DNA from: Dirofilaria immitis
Lineage: Eukaryota; Nematoda; Chromadorea; Rhabditida; Onchocercidae
DNA length: 64,000 nt
Assembly: GCA_024305405.1 (NCBI GenBank)
Contig: JAKNDB010000054.1
Span: forward strand, 682,001-746,000
Reading direction: 5' to 3'
The translations under genes and the position numbers were made by a program. Position 1 is the first letter of the stretch. Every line of letters starts with the position of its first letter. The notes beneath the pieces were generated by a model. It was not told the origin of the DNA. It ran no database searches and saw only the letters and a program-made list of their open reading frames with translations. Below, one piece after another: positions 26,414 to 43,149 of the stretch.

Positions 26414-28757
26414 TATCACAGTTAAAATTATTTTGTTACATTATTGCTATGTGATTATTAATATTATCATTATTATTATCATCATCATCATTATTATCAT
26501 CATTAATAAATGGGAAAGATTAAAATTATTATAATTTGAAAAGAGAGGAGAAATGTCAGCAGAGTGGCTTAATCAACAAGCTTTTTAACATGCGACACAT
26601 TAAAGCTTTCCTCATGAGATTGCTCTTTTGTGTATTTCAATTAGACTCTTTCTCGACTAATTATCGGAATTCTCGATGAATTGCTGCGATTGACAAGCGA
26701 CTCGAGACATGCACCTTACATGTTTATATAATAATGCATTAGAAATCACTAATATTTCATTGATTTAAGAAGGAAATTGGCGATGTTTTATTGATAATGA
26801 TTATGATAATGATTAAATAGTGATACTAATAATAAAGCATGTAATAAAAATAATAATTATCAGTATTTTTCTGCATTTCTTCATTATTTACAACAACTTC
26901 TATTTTTCTTTTTAATAATTTAAATTATCATCACCTGTATTGTACCAATTATTACAAATACGTAAAAATAATTTTAAAAAGAAACTTTTTGACTTTCAAA
27001 AACTTGGTAACATAATTGTGTACCTTTCACGTAATAATTTTTACCTCTGTAGAATAAGTAATTTAATAAAAAAATAAATCTCGGAAGGATTATAAACCCA
27101 CATATAACTTGATATTTATTTTTAGGATTATACAAGTGTTAATAATGATAAGAGTTGCCTTTTAAAGAATGGAATGTACAAAAAGAAATTTTGATTTGTT
27201 AAAAATTCTATCAAAGCAGAATTTAAAATTGTTTCAACTTTTGTTCACAATTGCAAAAGTTCTAAATTCATTTCAAATTTAACATCCCGTGATTTCAGTT
27301 CTTAATAATTAATTTGAAAAATTAATATCCATTCATCAGAAAACTGAAAAAATTCAAAATATGTTGAGAAATTGGTATACGTGATCAGAGTATTAAGAAA
27401 AATTCGAGAAATTTGAGTACTTTTTTGCAAATTTTTCAAATTTTTAATTGTTTTCGAGAATTCAAGATTTCAAACTTTTTTTGGAATTTCAACTATTAAA
27501 GTTAACTATTTATATACGTATAGTATCGTCTTTATTATGTGATCAGAATAAAGTTTTTGTAAAATTTAAAAATTTTCCAAACATTTCGAAATGGTTCAAT
27601 TCTAAGACATTAACTTCTTTTTCGCTATAATAATATGAAATTTTTCATTTAAATTTACAAATTATTATATAAAAATTATTAAAAATTTTTATTTATTATA
27701 TTTTTATACCATTTTTTAAGCTCAAAAAAATTTGTTTAATAATTATTATATTCGGTCGAGAATTATTCATATTATTCTTTTAGAAAATTATTTAAAGATT
27801 GATAAATTTAAAAAAAGTTTAAGAAAAAGTTTAAATTTAATTTTAGATCTAAAAATAATTGCACTTTTATTTGTTTTTAAAACTTTAAAAATTTATTAGT
27901 TTTTAATTCAACAAATAATATAATATAATCTATTGATTTTTATGTAATTTTAATTTAATAATATAAATATTCAAATGTTCAATAATATCGATAGAAGACA
28001 TTTTAATCCGATCAATTTTTCCAGAAAATGATTAATCAAGAAATTTAATATTTCCGATAAATCAATATATGAAAAAAATGGCCGCATTTTGTTGCATTTC
28101 TAATACTATTTTTTTATTAAATATATGAAATTTTTATAAAAATTATGAATTCCTCACCAATTCAAAATCAAAATAACTCCGAAAAAAAATCGAATAGTTT
28201 CACGTAAATTTGAAAATTTAAAGTATAAAAACAATTCAATCAATAATTCATCGATTATTTTAAATAAATATAAAATCGATATTCTACCTGGAAGATACTT
28301 TTTTAATGCTTTCCGCAATCAAAGACTAAACTATTAGATAAATTTCAATTTTTTACTTTTTTAGCTAAAAAAAACTTTAGAATTCATAGCAAATTATTCA
28401 TAAATCTTTGATGAATTTATACTTCGCAAAGATTAAATTCATAAAATTTAATTAAAAAAATCATACTTATCAATATCGAGAATGATAAGGCAAATATTTC
28501 GACTAATAAAATTATTTTTTATTTCGGAAAAATTTTTGAATGATTTTTTTATTTCATGCTTATATATGCATGTGCAGTATTTTTAAAATATTATTATTTA
28601 ATTTTATTTTAATTTTTATCAAATTTATTTATTCAAAAATTAATAAAAATTAAACAAACATTTTTTTAATAATTAATGTCAAGGACATACTTATTGAACC
28701 ATATGAATCAACCATTATGTACTAAATGAAAATAATAGATTTTAAAGAGGAAGGAAA

Positions 28758-28784
28758 AAAAAAGAAAGAAAGAAAGAAAGAAAT
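28758..28784 (+). repeat. (AAAG)n microsatellite
   Basis: Short AAAG tetranucleotide run in the AT-rich intergenic region. Confidence 0.7.
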
Positions 28785-29212
28785 TATTCAATAACGATTA
28801 ATTGATTTGACCTATTTAATTAATAAGAAATAAGCGATACGATTGAATTTTAAAATGAACTAAGCAATCGTTTCATTTCGTATCTTGCTGTGACGAAAAA
28901 ATTTTTTTACTTCATTTTTCATAAAACTTTTAAATGAAATTGTTTCGTCATTTTTTCATTCACATTTTATTTTCTCGAGAAAAACTAATGAAATATTAGG
29001 AAATTATTGAGGTTGAGGTGATCAGGGCAATTGGCATTGTTAAATTAAATATAAATTTATCGTTTTTATGATTCTTTTTGCTGAAAAGAAAAAATTTACT
29101 TAAATTTATGTAAATTATATTATCATAGCGAAAAATGCGAAATCAATAGGATATATTAAGTAATTATGCTAACTTTTGAGAGAATAGCTATCTGAATAAT
29201 TAGAATATCAAA

Positions 29213-29290
29213 CACGATTTTATCAATAATGATATAATTACTAAAATATGAAATACGATTTTATCAATAATAATATGATTCTCAAAATGT
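29213..29290 (+). repeat. Short direct repeat, about 42 bp
   Basis: Two imperfect adjacent copies, each containing CGATTTTATCAATAATRATA followed by TGATT/TAATT and AAAAT. They lie about 300 bases upstream of the collagen start. Confidence 0.5.
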
Positions 29291-29590
29291 TCTCAGAATT
29301 TTAATAACACATTTTAATTTCTTATATTGAATAATATATCAAATAATCGGAAGTAAACGAATGTAACGAAGCTAATAATACATTTAATAGAATTAATTTA
29401 TAATTTAAATTAAGGCAAATTTTTTTTCAAAATAAAATTTCATTCATTTTTTTATTTTTGTTTTACTTCAATAATTTTTAACAGTTTGAAAATTTGATTA
29501 CATTGATAAATGATTGTAAGCATTGATTTCTTAGAAAAGTTTTTAATGATAAATTGATAAATTTTAGTTTTTTATTTTTATCTTTTATAG

Positions 29591-31153
29591 ATGATAACAA
29601 TGCATAATGATGATTTCTTTCGTTTCGTTGCAATAGGAAATGTTATAATAAGTACGGCAACAATTGTTAGTATTATTTTTTTCATTCCAATATTTATGAC
29701 AAAAATTGAGAAGGAAACAACGGAAACACAATTATTAGTTAAGAAATTTCAGGTTAGTTGTTTTTTGTTTTTTAATTTTAGGAATAAATTATAGCAACAA
29801 AAAATGTGATATAAAATTGTTTGGAATATTTTTATTGATTTAATTTAAATTTCTTTTATTCATAAATATATTAAAATTTATGAGAATTTATCATTTTAAT
29901 TAATTATCATTTAATCAATGATTAATTAGTTAATTAAAATTTAGGAAAGAGCAAATGATATATGGATTAATCTGAGAAATATTAATATACCGAGAAATCA
30001 TGGAAATTTCTCGCATTATCATCGATTCGTTCGATCATTCTCCGATAGTGTAACATGTCGAGGTGAGTGATTTTCTATTAAGGTTATCATCAAGAAAATT
30101 ATTTAAATTGGTATTAGTAAATAGAGCATAGCAAATTTAGGATGCTATTCGTTGGCATGTCCATATGGACCAACTGGACCACCAGGTCCTTCAGGTTTAG
30201 ACGGTATTCCTGGTGATGCGGGAAAACAAGGAAGACCAGGAATTGACGGTTACGATGTACAGCTGGAACCGGAACCTGATTTCCATGTGTTATTTGTCCC
30301 GCTGGGCCACCGGGACAACGGTAATAGAATTCGTCATATTCGTGAAAACTTTCAATTCATTTTTTCAATTAACAATTACAATAATAAATTTGACATTTTT
30401 ATTTCAGTGGTCTACAAGGCGAACGAGGACGACCAGGTGAGCCAGGACCAAAAGGTGAAATTGGAGAACATGGAAAGCCTGGTGTGCAAGGTCAAATTGG
30501 AAGGGTAGGAGTTGAAGGAACACTTGGAGAGAAAGGAAGACAAGGACCTCAAGGACCAATAGGCGATTCGGTTGTTGCAGGTTGGGAAATTTATTCGTGA
30601 GAATATTTATCGTTTATTAGTTCTTTAACTCGTATTGAATATATGCTTTAGGTACTGGAATTAAAGGTCCAAAAGGACCAGTAGGTGCGATGGGTCCTAA
30701 AGGCCCGATTGGCATATCGGGAAAACCATCAAAAGTGCCTGGTAAACCTGGTAATCCAGGTAGTCCTGGTGGTATGGGTCCATACGGTAATACAGGACGT
30801 AGAGGAGACGAAGGAGCATGGGGACCACCCGGTGAGCCAGGTAAATGAATTTAATTATCATACATTGCAAACATTACCTATTCTTTATTTTTCTACATCA
30901 TTCTCTCTAGTAATTAATAAATTTTCCGAATTATCCAACAAATTATTAATTCATAATTAAACAACGTAATAATTTACCTCTCCATTTAGTAATATTAATT
31001 TGAGGTATTCCTGCCGAATATTGTCCATCAGATTGTGGAATTTCCAAAATTTATAATTCCGCACTTGAATCCAAGCAAGAACAAGCTTCATCAAATAAAT
31101 ATAGTAATAGACAACCACTTATATCAGATAATTGGCCTGAAGCATGGATTTAA
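29591..31153 (+). CDS. Nematode cuticle collagen
   Basis: Secreted structural collagen of the exoskeleton. Six exons: 29591-29752, 29945-30062, 30141-30320, 30408-30580, 30652-30840, 31005-31153; about 323 residues after one frame repair, normal for the family. The N-terminus has a membrane-anchor or signal segment (residues about 13-35) and a basic stretch with RFVR, a likely subtilisin cleavage site. Gly-X-Y blocks follow: a short one (GPTGPPGPSG), a Cys-containing interruption (CVICPAGPPG), then long blocks broken at DSVVAGTG and at SKVPG. The C-terminus holds a YCPSDCG cysteine pair and a tail ending EAWI. The ATG follows a TTTTATAG acceptor with no 5' UTR, which suggests spliced-leader addition. 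A one-base deletion near 30280-30284 breaks the frame before the CVIC motif. I cannot assign a numbered col gene. Confidence 0.93.
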
Positions 31154-33309
31154 ATTGTGATAATTAGGATAAAAATTCGAAAAAAGAGGAAACTTCACTT
31201 AGCATAAAATTCTCATTCTTCATATAATCCTAATAATTCATGTATCAATGATGATATAAATTCAACAAAATTTATTCTTTCCTCATGTTCCTTACTTGTA
31301 TTGGTTGCCTAAAATTACTAATTACAAAAATCTTTTCTTGCAAAAGTCACATTTCATTTGTTATGATATATAAATTGCTGAAAATATTTTCTTATTACAT
31401 TATTACTAATAAATCAATGAATGGAATTTGTTATAAAAAGTAAAACTTGTTTGAGTCAGCTAAAACTACTCGTTACTATTTCAAGAAAAAAATAATTCCC
31501 GAATGGTTACTTTCTCGAGAAAAAATGCCCTTCTTTCCTCGCTCTTTTTACAATCAGTGTTACATAAATCGGATGACAATTTATTGCAAATTTTAATACA
31601 ATTCTTGGAACAAATTTTCAATACAATGCCAAATTTTTATTAAAATTATTAGATATATATGTATGAAAAAAAAGCTGCAAACAAAAATGAAAGCATATAA
31701 TAAATATTTTCCATTTAGTAATTAAATAGTGTGTTAAATATTAAACAGTAAACATATTACTAAAACAAAATTAGTAAGTTCCAGAAATGACTGAAAAATG
31801 ATTTGGAAGTTATTCTTAGAAGAAACTATCAGAAGTTTAGGTAAGACTCAAATTTATTACTTGCTTTATATAGCACAAAATAACTCTAGAACTTTGTAAA
31901 TCAAAAAGCCTTGAAAGATCTAAAACAGATCACAAACAGAATAGAAATCTTTTCAAATTATAATTACATTTTCCTCACAAACATCTGAAAATTATCGCAA
32001 CCAGTCAAATTCAAATTTTGAGACACTGTAATGTGTGTACTTTCTTTTCCTGTGTTCGTCATTTATTCCGACGAATGTCAATCTTGTTCTAATTCTGTTT
32101 AGAGCAAGATCATGTCAAGAGAAAAGATTCAAAACCCAATGAAATTATACAATTCTTATGATGAAAATCTAGGATTGACAATAATCAGAGACAAACGAAA
32201 GGGAAGACATTGAAATTGAAAGATGTGAAATATGAACTAAAAGATTAGATACAATATATTCATATATTACAATTAACGTGAAAAAAATGAACTGAAAATG
32301 CTTTTAAATATTAATTGATAATAAAAAAAGATATAATAAAATATGTCGCACTTTTGATGTACAAACATCCATAAAATGAAATAATTTTGAAACATATTTT
32401 TAACAAAAGAAACAAATGAAGATAATACAAATCTCAGACAAAATAGTGAATTGCACATTTTTTAAAATAAATAAACTTTTGCTAATATACCAGGAAGAGA
32501 TTAACTCTATAGTTTAATATAAAAATTATATTTTATGTTTTTTAAAAGCATTCTACATGATTCGATGTTAAAAATTTCCACATTTTAACAGTCAAAATTT
32601 CACATAATAACAAACATTCTTAATTTTTGTTCCAATCTAAATTTAAGATTAACTAAGATTAGGCAAACTGTAAAAATAATGCTTTGAAATAAACAAATTT
32701 GATAAAGAAAAATCAGTCGCGCATCTCAACTCATGCTTCTCTCTGCCTCAGCATGTAGAATGCTAAAAATTCAAAATTCACATGAAAGAATTATCGCGAT
32801 GGCATCCAAAAAATAAAAACGATAATAACACATTTTGTATCAAAGCTAATAATTGTAGGAAAGAAATAAACTAATTGAAAGAAAAGAAAGAACCAAAATT
32901 TCAACTGACTGTTTATCAAATAGGTAATTTTCTGAATTCATTTATAGGCTCCCGCTAGTTTACCTTATTTTTCAGGCAAGATAAAACTGTTTTCGATATT
33001 TCATCGTCATTTCAGACCTCAATTCTAACAAGTAAACATTTCAGACCTCAGCTCTAATAAGAAACATATACTGGCTATATAACAATCAATAAATAAAAAC
33101 CAATAGCACTGAACTTTGAGCTAATGATAAACAGAAAATATATACCACTACATTACAATATTTTAAAGATAAAGTGTGAAACTATCAATAAGGATAAAAT
33201 GAGAAATAAAGAACAAACCTGGAACATTATGGAAAGATCAAAAACAAAACGTTTGTTGAGAATAAAAGCTGTAATATTCCGCTAAACTACAAGCAGGAAA
33301 AAAATGTTA
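31154..33309. other. Convergent intergenic interval, collagen / kinase
   Basis: About 2.2 kb between two stop codons on opposite strands. It should contain both 3' UTRs. It is AT-rich without ORFs of coding character. Confidence 0.6.
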
Positions 33310-37267
<3,958 letters not shown>

Positions 37268-37832
37268 TACTATATTGCAATCTTCATTAATCTTAAGCAG
37301 TTGCCTGCCTGAAAAAAAAGATTCGATTTCTTGAATTATTCTAATAAATAAAATTACTATCATTCATGAAGAAATAATTTTTACTATATGTTTAAAAATT
37401 ACAAAAATTTTTATACAAATGATCGCTTAAAAATATATCTGTTCGACAAAAAAAAATTAATGCTTGAAAAGAGAGAAAATTAATGTCAGAAAATTTTGTA
37501 CAATACATTTTCTAACATCAACGTCATAATTTATTCAAAAAAATAGTACGTACAAAAATAATGATCAATTCTTATGAAAATACATCCGTCACGTAAACAT
37601 TAATTAGTATCAGATATATTAAACGATAAATTTGTTGTCATTAACGTTACAATTTTATTCAAAAATAGTACATGCAAGAATCATCAACAGTTCTTTAATT
37701 TTAATTACCAAAACTATATAAGGTAGGAAAGAAAGAAAGAGAGAAATAGAATTAAAGATCAGCGATCGAATCTAATATGAATCAATGTTGTGCTAGACCG
37801 TATCATTAGGAATGTTAAAGAGAAAATGTGTT

Positions 37833-37914
37833 TCTCTCTCTCTCTCTCTCAGATAATACCTAAAAAGAAAGAGAAATTAAATATAGGAGGGAGAGAGAGA
37901 GAGAGAGAGAGAAA
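37833..37914. repeat. (CT)n / (GA)n facing tracts
   Basis: A CTCTCT run (37833-37850) is followed about 40 bases later by a GAGAGA run (37886-37912). Together they form an imperfect inverted repeat able to fold as a hairpin. It lies in the divergent interval upstream of the kinase gene. Confidence 0.7.
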
Positions 37915-38569
37915 TTAGGATAGGTTTCTCTGAATGTGAGGCAAAAAGGAAAAAGCAAATGATTTATCATTGGTGGTAAACAATTTTAAATTAAATTATC
38001 TCTTACTCACCTCTTTATCCATGATATTTCGCTTTCTCTATCTCCCATCTGTTAAATTTTTCTTTCTTTTTCCTTTTTTTTCCCTGTTGTTTCTTTTAAA
38101 GAAAGGAAGCTTAGCAGTCATAAGCTATTTCATAATGGCATAAGGTAAAAATGAAAAACAGGTTTCTTTTTTTTCAATTCATCGTAGAAAAAAAGAGATC
38201 GTCCAAAAAAAAAAAAAGGAAATGTTTGCCTAACATTTTCATATTTTTACGACTTCGACTATTAAAGTTGAGATGATTCATATCAATTGATGATAGTATT
38301 AAAATTTGAAATCAAAATTTCTAACAACCAGTACTCAAAATCAATCTAAAATAAAATTTCAGTTTAGTAAAAATTTTAATTATACAAATCGAATGATTAA
38401 TTGTCATTTATATTTTATCTAAGAATTCATTCAAAATAGTACAATTAAAAGTTTATATTTTGAAAAGATTGTAAATTGTATATCGAATAATTGATAAAGA
38501 AGTGAAATTCCACTAAAACCCACAAATAATTTCCATACGATGATCAAAAATTAAATAATATCGTAAATA

Positions 38570-38765
38570 TCCTTTGTGGGATGCACCTTGTTGCACTGAG
38601 TTCACTTGCAATCCTATACACGGCCTCCGAGTTACGGGAGGAGTGGTTTTCCGTGCTGGCAGGTCATCATTTTCCGGCGTGCGACGTGCGGCTTGCTCGT
38701 CTAAGCGATATTATTATTCGAGAATTTCGCTTCATATGCTGTGCCAGCTTGCGGTTTTTTTGCTG
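38570..38765 (+). ncRNA. Candidate structured ncRNA, unidentified
   Basis: About 190 bases, clearly GC-richer than the flanks, in the interval between the divergent kinase and GPALPP1-like genes. Several stems can be drawn on the plus strand: CACGG 38619-38623 with CCGTG 38651-38655, enclosing CCTCC 38624-38628 with GGAGG 38637-38641; CTGGCA 38656-38661 with TGCCAG 38742-38747; inside that, AAGCGA 38703-38708 with TCGCTT 38727-38732. A run of seven T (38755-38761) follows, as at polymerase III terminators. I do not recognise SRP, RNase P/MRP, U snRNA or SL RNA motifs, and see no clear A or B box. Other readings: a core promoter for the divergent pair, an untranslated first exon, or a 68-codon ORF from ATG 38581 with a signal-peptide-like start. 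Confidence 0.35.
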
Positions 38766-40084
38766 TTTATTCATAAGTTCGTACTAAACATCATTTTGTC
38801 AAAATAGGTCGCTAGTTTTAATACTATTTTTTTACTAGGATTTCAATGATATTCAATATTATCCATATATTCACTCACATAATTCATTCCTAATTCGTCT
38901 TCTTCTACAATTTAATTTTTCGTTTTACAAAATTACTAATACTTCTTTTTATTAGAAGATTTAGAGCTGAAATGATGAGTAATCAAAGGAAATAGACATT
39001 TTGAATAGCTGAAATAGTCAATGAAGCAATGGAAAATTTTGTATAAGTATCATAAGGTTATGCATTAGTTGGAAATGCCAATGAAAAAATTGAAGAAAGT
39101 TTAACAGACTTGCAACGAACAAAAATTGATCTCTTACTTCAAAAGATTGATAAATTTAAGATTAAAGATAGTACTTTCATCCTTTCGTCTGCCTAGCAAC
39201 TCTTATCATTCTTTGAAATCTTTTAAAGAACTCTATAGGTCGATGTAATATTTTCCACTTACTTGCAACACAACAATTATTTTTGTTAAGTTTTCTAAAT
39301 CCTGCATAGTATGACACACTCCTTTATTTTCTACATTTAATTCATGAAATACGATTTTTTTCATAACTCTCAAGTCTGCCTTATATTTGGTTACTTCTGA
39401 AAATATGCTATTTTTAACTTGTAATTTAAAAATAAATTGCACAAAAGTATACCCATGGTTTACAGTTAAGTTGATCAGAAGACTTTTGTTTAATAGTCGT
39501 CACTTTCTTATTTTATCAATTTTCAATTTTATCATCACTGAAAGTTCTTGTAGGCAGGATATAAGATAAATGATACTAACTTCGCGTTTTAGTTTTGTTC
39601 ACTTTTTCTTTCGAATTTTGCTTCAGAGAAAATCGTTTTTGTTGAAAAGTAATTAAAGTAAAGCACGGATCGTAATCACTTATTGATGGTGTTTCTATAA
39701 CAGTTTTCATCTCATCTGATAAAAGTATGAAAATCAGAATCATACTATTTATATAATTTTTTTATGTTCATGGCAACAATTTTTGCTTTTCATGTCCTCT
39801 TTCACATTTCTTCACTGTTTCTTCATCATATGATCTTGTTTATTTTTCCCTACGTTTTTATTCCTAATATGCATTGTGCTACCAATAATTCCTGTTTTTC
39901 ATTTATTACATATCATCAAAATATTTCAATTTGCAATTCAAAAAAGTGGAAAAAATTAATTGGATGAAACTGGAGCTATTTTGCCTAGGACATAGTAGAC
40001 TTTTATAATCATAAAGCTAAATTTCTTCAGTAATTTTTGTAATCGGTTCAGTATAGGTAATGGAATTTTACTTCATTTTAAGGA

Positions 40085-43000
40085 ATGTCATCGCCTCGTT
40101 TGCCCTCAGATTGTACAGTGCAAGGGCCATCATGGGATGAATTTGATCGTTCGGACGAGCTAGATTATAACAGTGGTTCAGATCATGAAACAGATGAACA
40201 AGACTGTCGTTCGAGGAACTTTGACCTTGTTGCTCCACCAGGTAATTTTTGCTATTTTTTTGTTTGATGGACTTATCAATGGGGTATTCATTGAACCTGC
40301 CTTTTCAAGCCTGCTCAGGCCATATTTTTTAGGGTTTTATGCAGTAACAAGGCGAATTCAAGTAAATGCAAATGAAGCACCTCTTACTCAGAGCAGTAGC
40401 TCACTTTCATATCTCGATCAGTTACCAAACAGTGTGAACGAATTTGGTAGTACATCATCCGCTGATCAACAGCTATACGGTTAAAATATTTTTTTAATAT
40501 GAAATTGATAAAACCTTGAAATAAAAATAAAAAATGAGTTTGTAGTGAGTAACCTTGAAACTATTTTTTAGGACCTTCTTTACCTCCGGGCCTTACGAAT
40601 AGCAGCGAAGAAGATGATCCAGAAGATCCTGGAGACCCAGAAGATCCCGATGAAGGCGATTCTCAGCTTGCAATGCCAAGCATGTGCTCATTTCGTAAGT
40701 AAATCTTAAACGTAGCTAATACATCGAGCTTATTTTGTTCATTGTTGCCTTGTTTTTATTAAGTAATAATTCTGACTAAAAAATTTCGGTTAGTCGAATA
40801 CTTGATTTTAAATCCTGTTGGATTTTATATTTTTACTGAACCCTATTAAATTTGTATTTTTCGAAAATTATTTTAAATTTTTAGATTTATTACATAATGA
40901 GCCGTGAGTTTTGCAGTGCAATTTCCGATATCAAACAATGTTCCGTCTTCGTCCTCTCAACTTTCCTCTTTTGGTCCAACTGTGCCAAATTCATCGGAAA
41001 TATTTGCACCTTCACTTCCAGAAGAAGAAACAAAACGTTCACGAGGTAACATTTATTCTACAATAAATTGGATCTTACATTTTAATTAACGTATTTCAAG
41101 ATAAATATTCGTATTTGTTTTCACGACCAATCTCGATCAATTCATTGCATAATCTTGATTGTTTTGTTTTAATTCATGTGACAAGTAAATTAATTTATCG
41201 CCTTCCCTGTTTTACTTGCTATAGTTTCTTTTTATAGAAAATTTTTATTACCTCCTCCGGAACCTGGGAAACACATTCTTCGAATGTAGACTACTCGTCG
41301 AAAAGAGTGATTGGTCCGTCAATGCCAGATCTACTACCGACAGTTGCCAATTTAGGAGTTTGTTTTTAATTCTAATTTTTATTTCTTCATATTTTGCGAA
41401 AATTTCTGACTTTCTGAATTTTCTCTATGTAATTTTTGTTACAACATATAAATGAGATTTAGTTTCAGAATGATGATGAAGAGGACAGCAGAGATGTTTA
41501 CGGTCCAGCAGTACCTTACGATTTGCAAAATAAACCATCTACATCTGCTGAGAAAGATTTCGACGTTGAAGTACCTATCGATGATGAGACATGCGGTCAC
41601 GATAATGATACTGATAATACTGGCATATTCGGTCCGATCTTTATTTTCTTTTTCATTTAATTTATAAAAATATTCCTTTTGATCTACTTTTCAACAGATT
41701 TCCCAGCGCTGAACTGAGATGACTAAGATTTTAGGTCCAGTTCCTCCTTGGGAACAGAAAGGAAATACAGACGATGAATATGCAGAGAGATTAGTACGTC
41801 TGGAGATGCTACAAGCGAGCAAAGTAATAAAAAGTTTTATCAAATAAATGTTAAAAGTTGGTTTATAATTTTGATTTAGTAGTGTATCTCCTTTTGACCT
41901 GCGAAGTTCGACAATTTTTTTAGAAATCTGCATGTAAACGACCAGAATGGATGACTCAACCGCCAAAGCGTTTAGGCGCTTACGGTTTGTCAGCCAAAAC
42001 ATTTTCATTAGCGAAAGATTCGTCCGCAACAGAAAAAGCGGTGCTTGAGTGGACAGAAACTCCAGCAGAAAGGGAAAAGCGATTGGTAACGATTATTTAG
42101 TATAAAACCTCTTTTAATGTTTGTTCCATCCAAATTTTTCATTAATTAAATATTAATAAACTTGCTGGAATGGTTATCATCCTGTTTACTGGTTTCTTTT
42201 GCTTATAAATATATTATTTATTGGGATTTGAAATTTTTATCATCTTATGAAAATTTCTGAATATATTGGTAAATGAGGATTTATGTTTACCAAATTTTTT
42301 TCTTACAATTCTTCCATCTTCAAGGAGCAGGGTGATACATCAAATGCTGGACCGAGTCGGCTGTCTTTTGAAGAGCAATGTAACAAGGACGCTGATGTCA
42401 TTCAGTCTCAACGTGTAATAGCTTTGAAGTACGTCTATGATTTTTAATATTCGTCTTCTCATCTATCTTGATTTCTGTTAAATCCTTTATAACGAACATT
42501 TTAAAACATCTTTTTCATTATTTTAATGTTAGGTTCTATTATATCAAAATTTTTGAGTTGTAATGATGTCTACTGACTTCGCCGCTTTCAGAAAAATCGT
42601 GTAGAATCATTGCTGGATATTCATCGAAGAAAACGAAAACATGATACTGACGAAAATGTATAACTTTTATGATTATAACAAATAGCACTCAGAGGAGGCT
42701 TAATTTGACTTTTGTATAATTTGATTGTGTTATGCTTTTCTATGATAAAAGCAAATCAGTTATTAATATATATTTTGTTTTCATCAAAGCACCATATTGC
42801 TTTATATTACATAAAGTTACAGTATATTCGAATACACTGTATTCAAGCTATATTTTTCTAGGGTCGATTGTACCAGTACGGCGGCCATTTGATCGAAATA
42901 AAGATTTGGATGTACGTTATTTTTGAATTCTTTTTCTCGAATCATTTATTTTCACTTCTATTATTTGCTTCAAATCTGCTGAAGAATACAAAAATTTTCC

Positions 43001-43149
43001 TTTAAATTAGTTTTCAGAAATAATTTTTATGTCGTTTGCAGAATCACAGTTTTGGACGGGCAGGAAATTTGAATGCAGATACGATCAAAGAGCGTTGTGG
43101 ACAACTTAATTCCCGTTTTGCTTCATCCACTTCACGAAAATTCCTTTGA
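40085..43149 (+). CDS. GPALPP1-like nuclear protein (DUF3752)
   Basis: Member of the GPALPP-motif family with C-terminal DUF3752; thought to be nuclear, molecular role poorly known. Twelve exons: 40085-40241, 40345-40479, 40572-40694, 40917-41045, 41290-41357, 41469-41631, 41735-41823, 41924-42085, 42325-42414, 42592-42657, 42862-42911, 43042-43149. The N-terminus is acidic and Ser-rich. GPxxP motifs recur: YGPSLPPGL, FGPTVP, IGPSMPDLLP, YGPAVPYDL, FGPVPPW. The conserved C-terminus reads RPEWMTQPPKRLG, YGLSAKTF, EWTETPAEREKR, RVESLLDIHRRKRK, RRPFDRNKDLD, LNSRFASSTSRKFL, the order seen in human GPALPP1. The ATG comes two bases after a TTTTAAG acceptor, consistent with trans-splicing. Junctions are in phase except 42657/42862, which is one base off and suggests an indel in one of the A runs of exon 42592-42657. 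Confidence 0.9.

Larger units (their letters stand above)
22601..29580. other. 7 kb AT-rich intergenic region, no gene seen
   Basis: Very AT-rich sequence between the FAX-1 upstream region and the collagen gene, with many ATT/ATC words, an (AT)n run, CT tracts and degenerate tandem repeats listed separately. The few short open frames begin with non-ATG codons or are low-complexity. It may carry cis-regulatory sequence for FAX-1, but nothing specific can be supported. Confidence 0.6.

Noticed and set aside
26555..26640. tRNA-Ser-like A box (CAGAGTGGCTTAA)
   Set aside because: There is no B box and no cloverleaf downstream.
41233..41289. Upstream acceptor for GPALPP1 exon 5 (after TTTTATAG)
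   Set aside because: The frame that follows lacks the GPSMPDLLP motif; the acceptor at 41289 restores it in phase.
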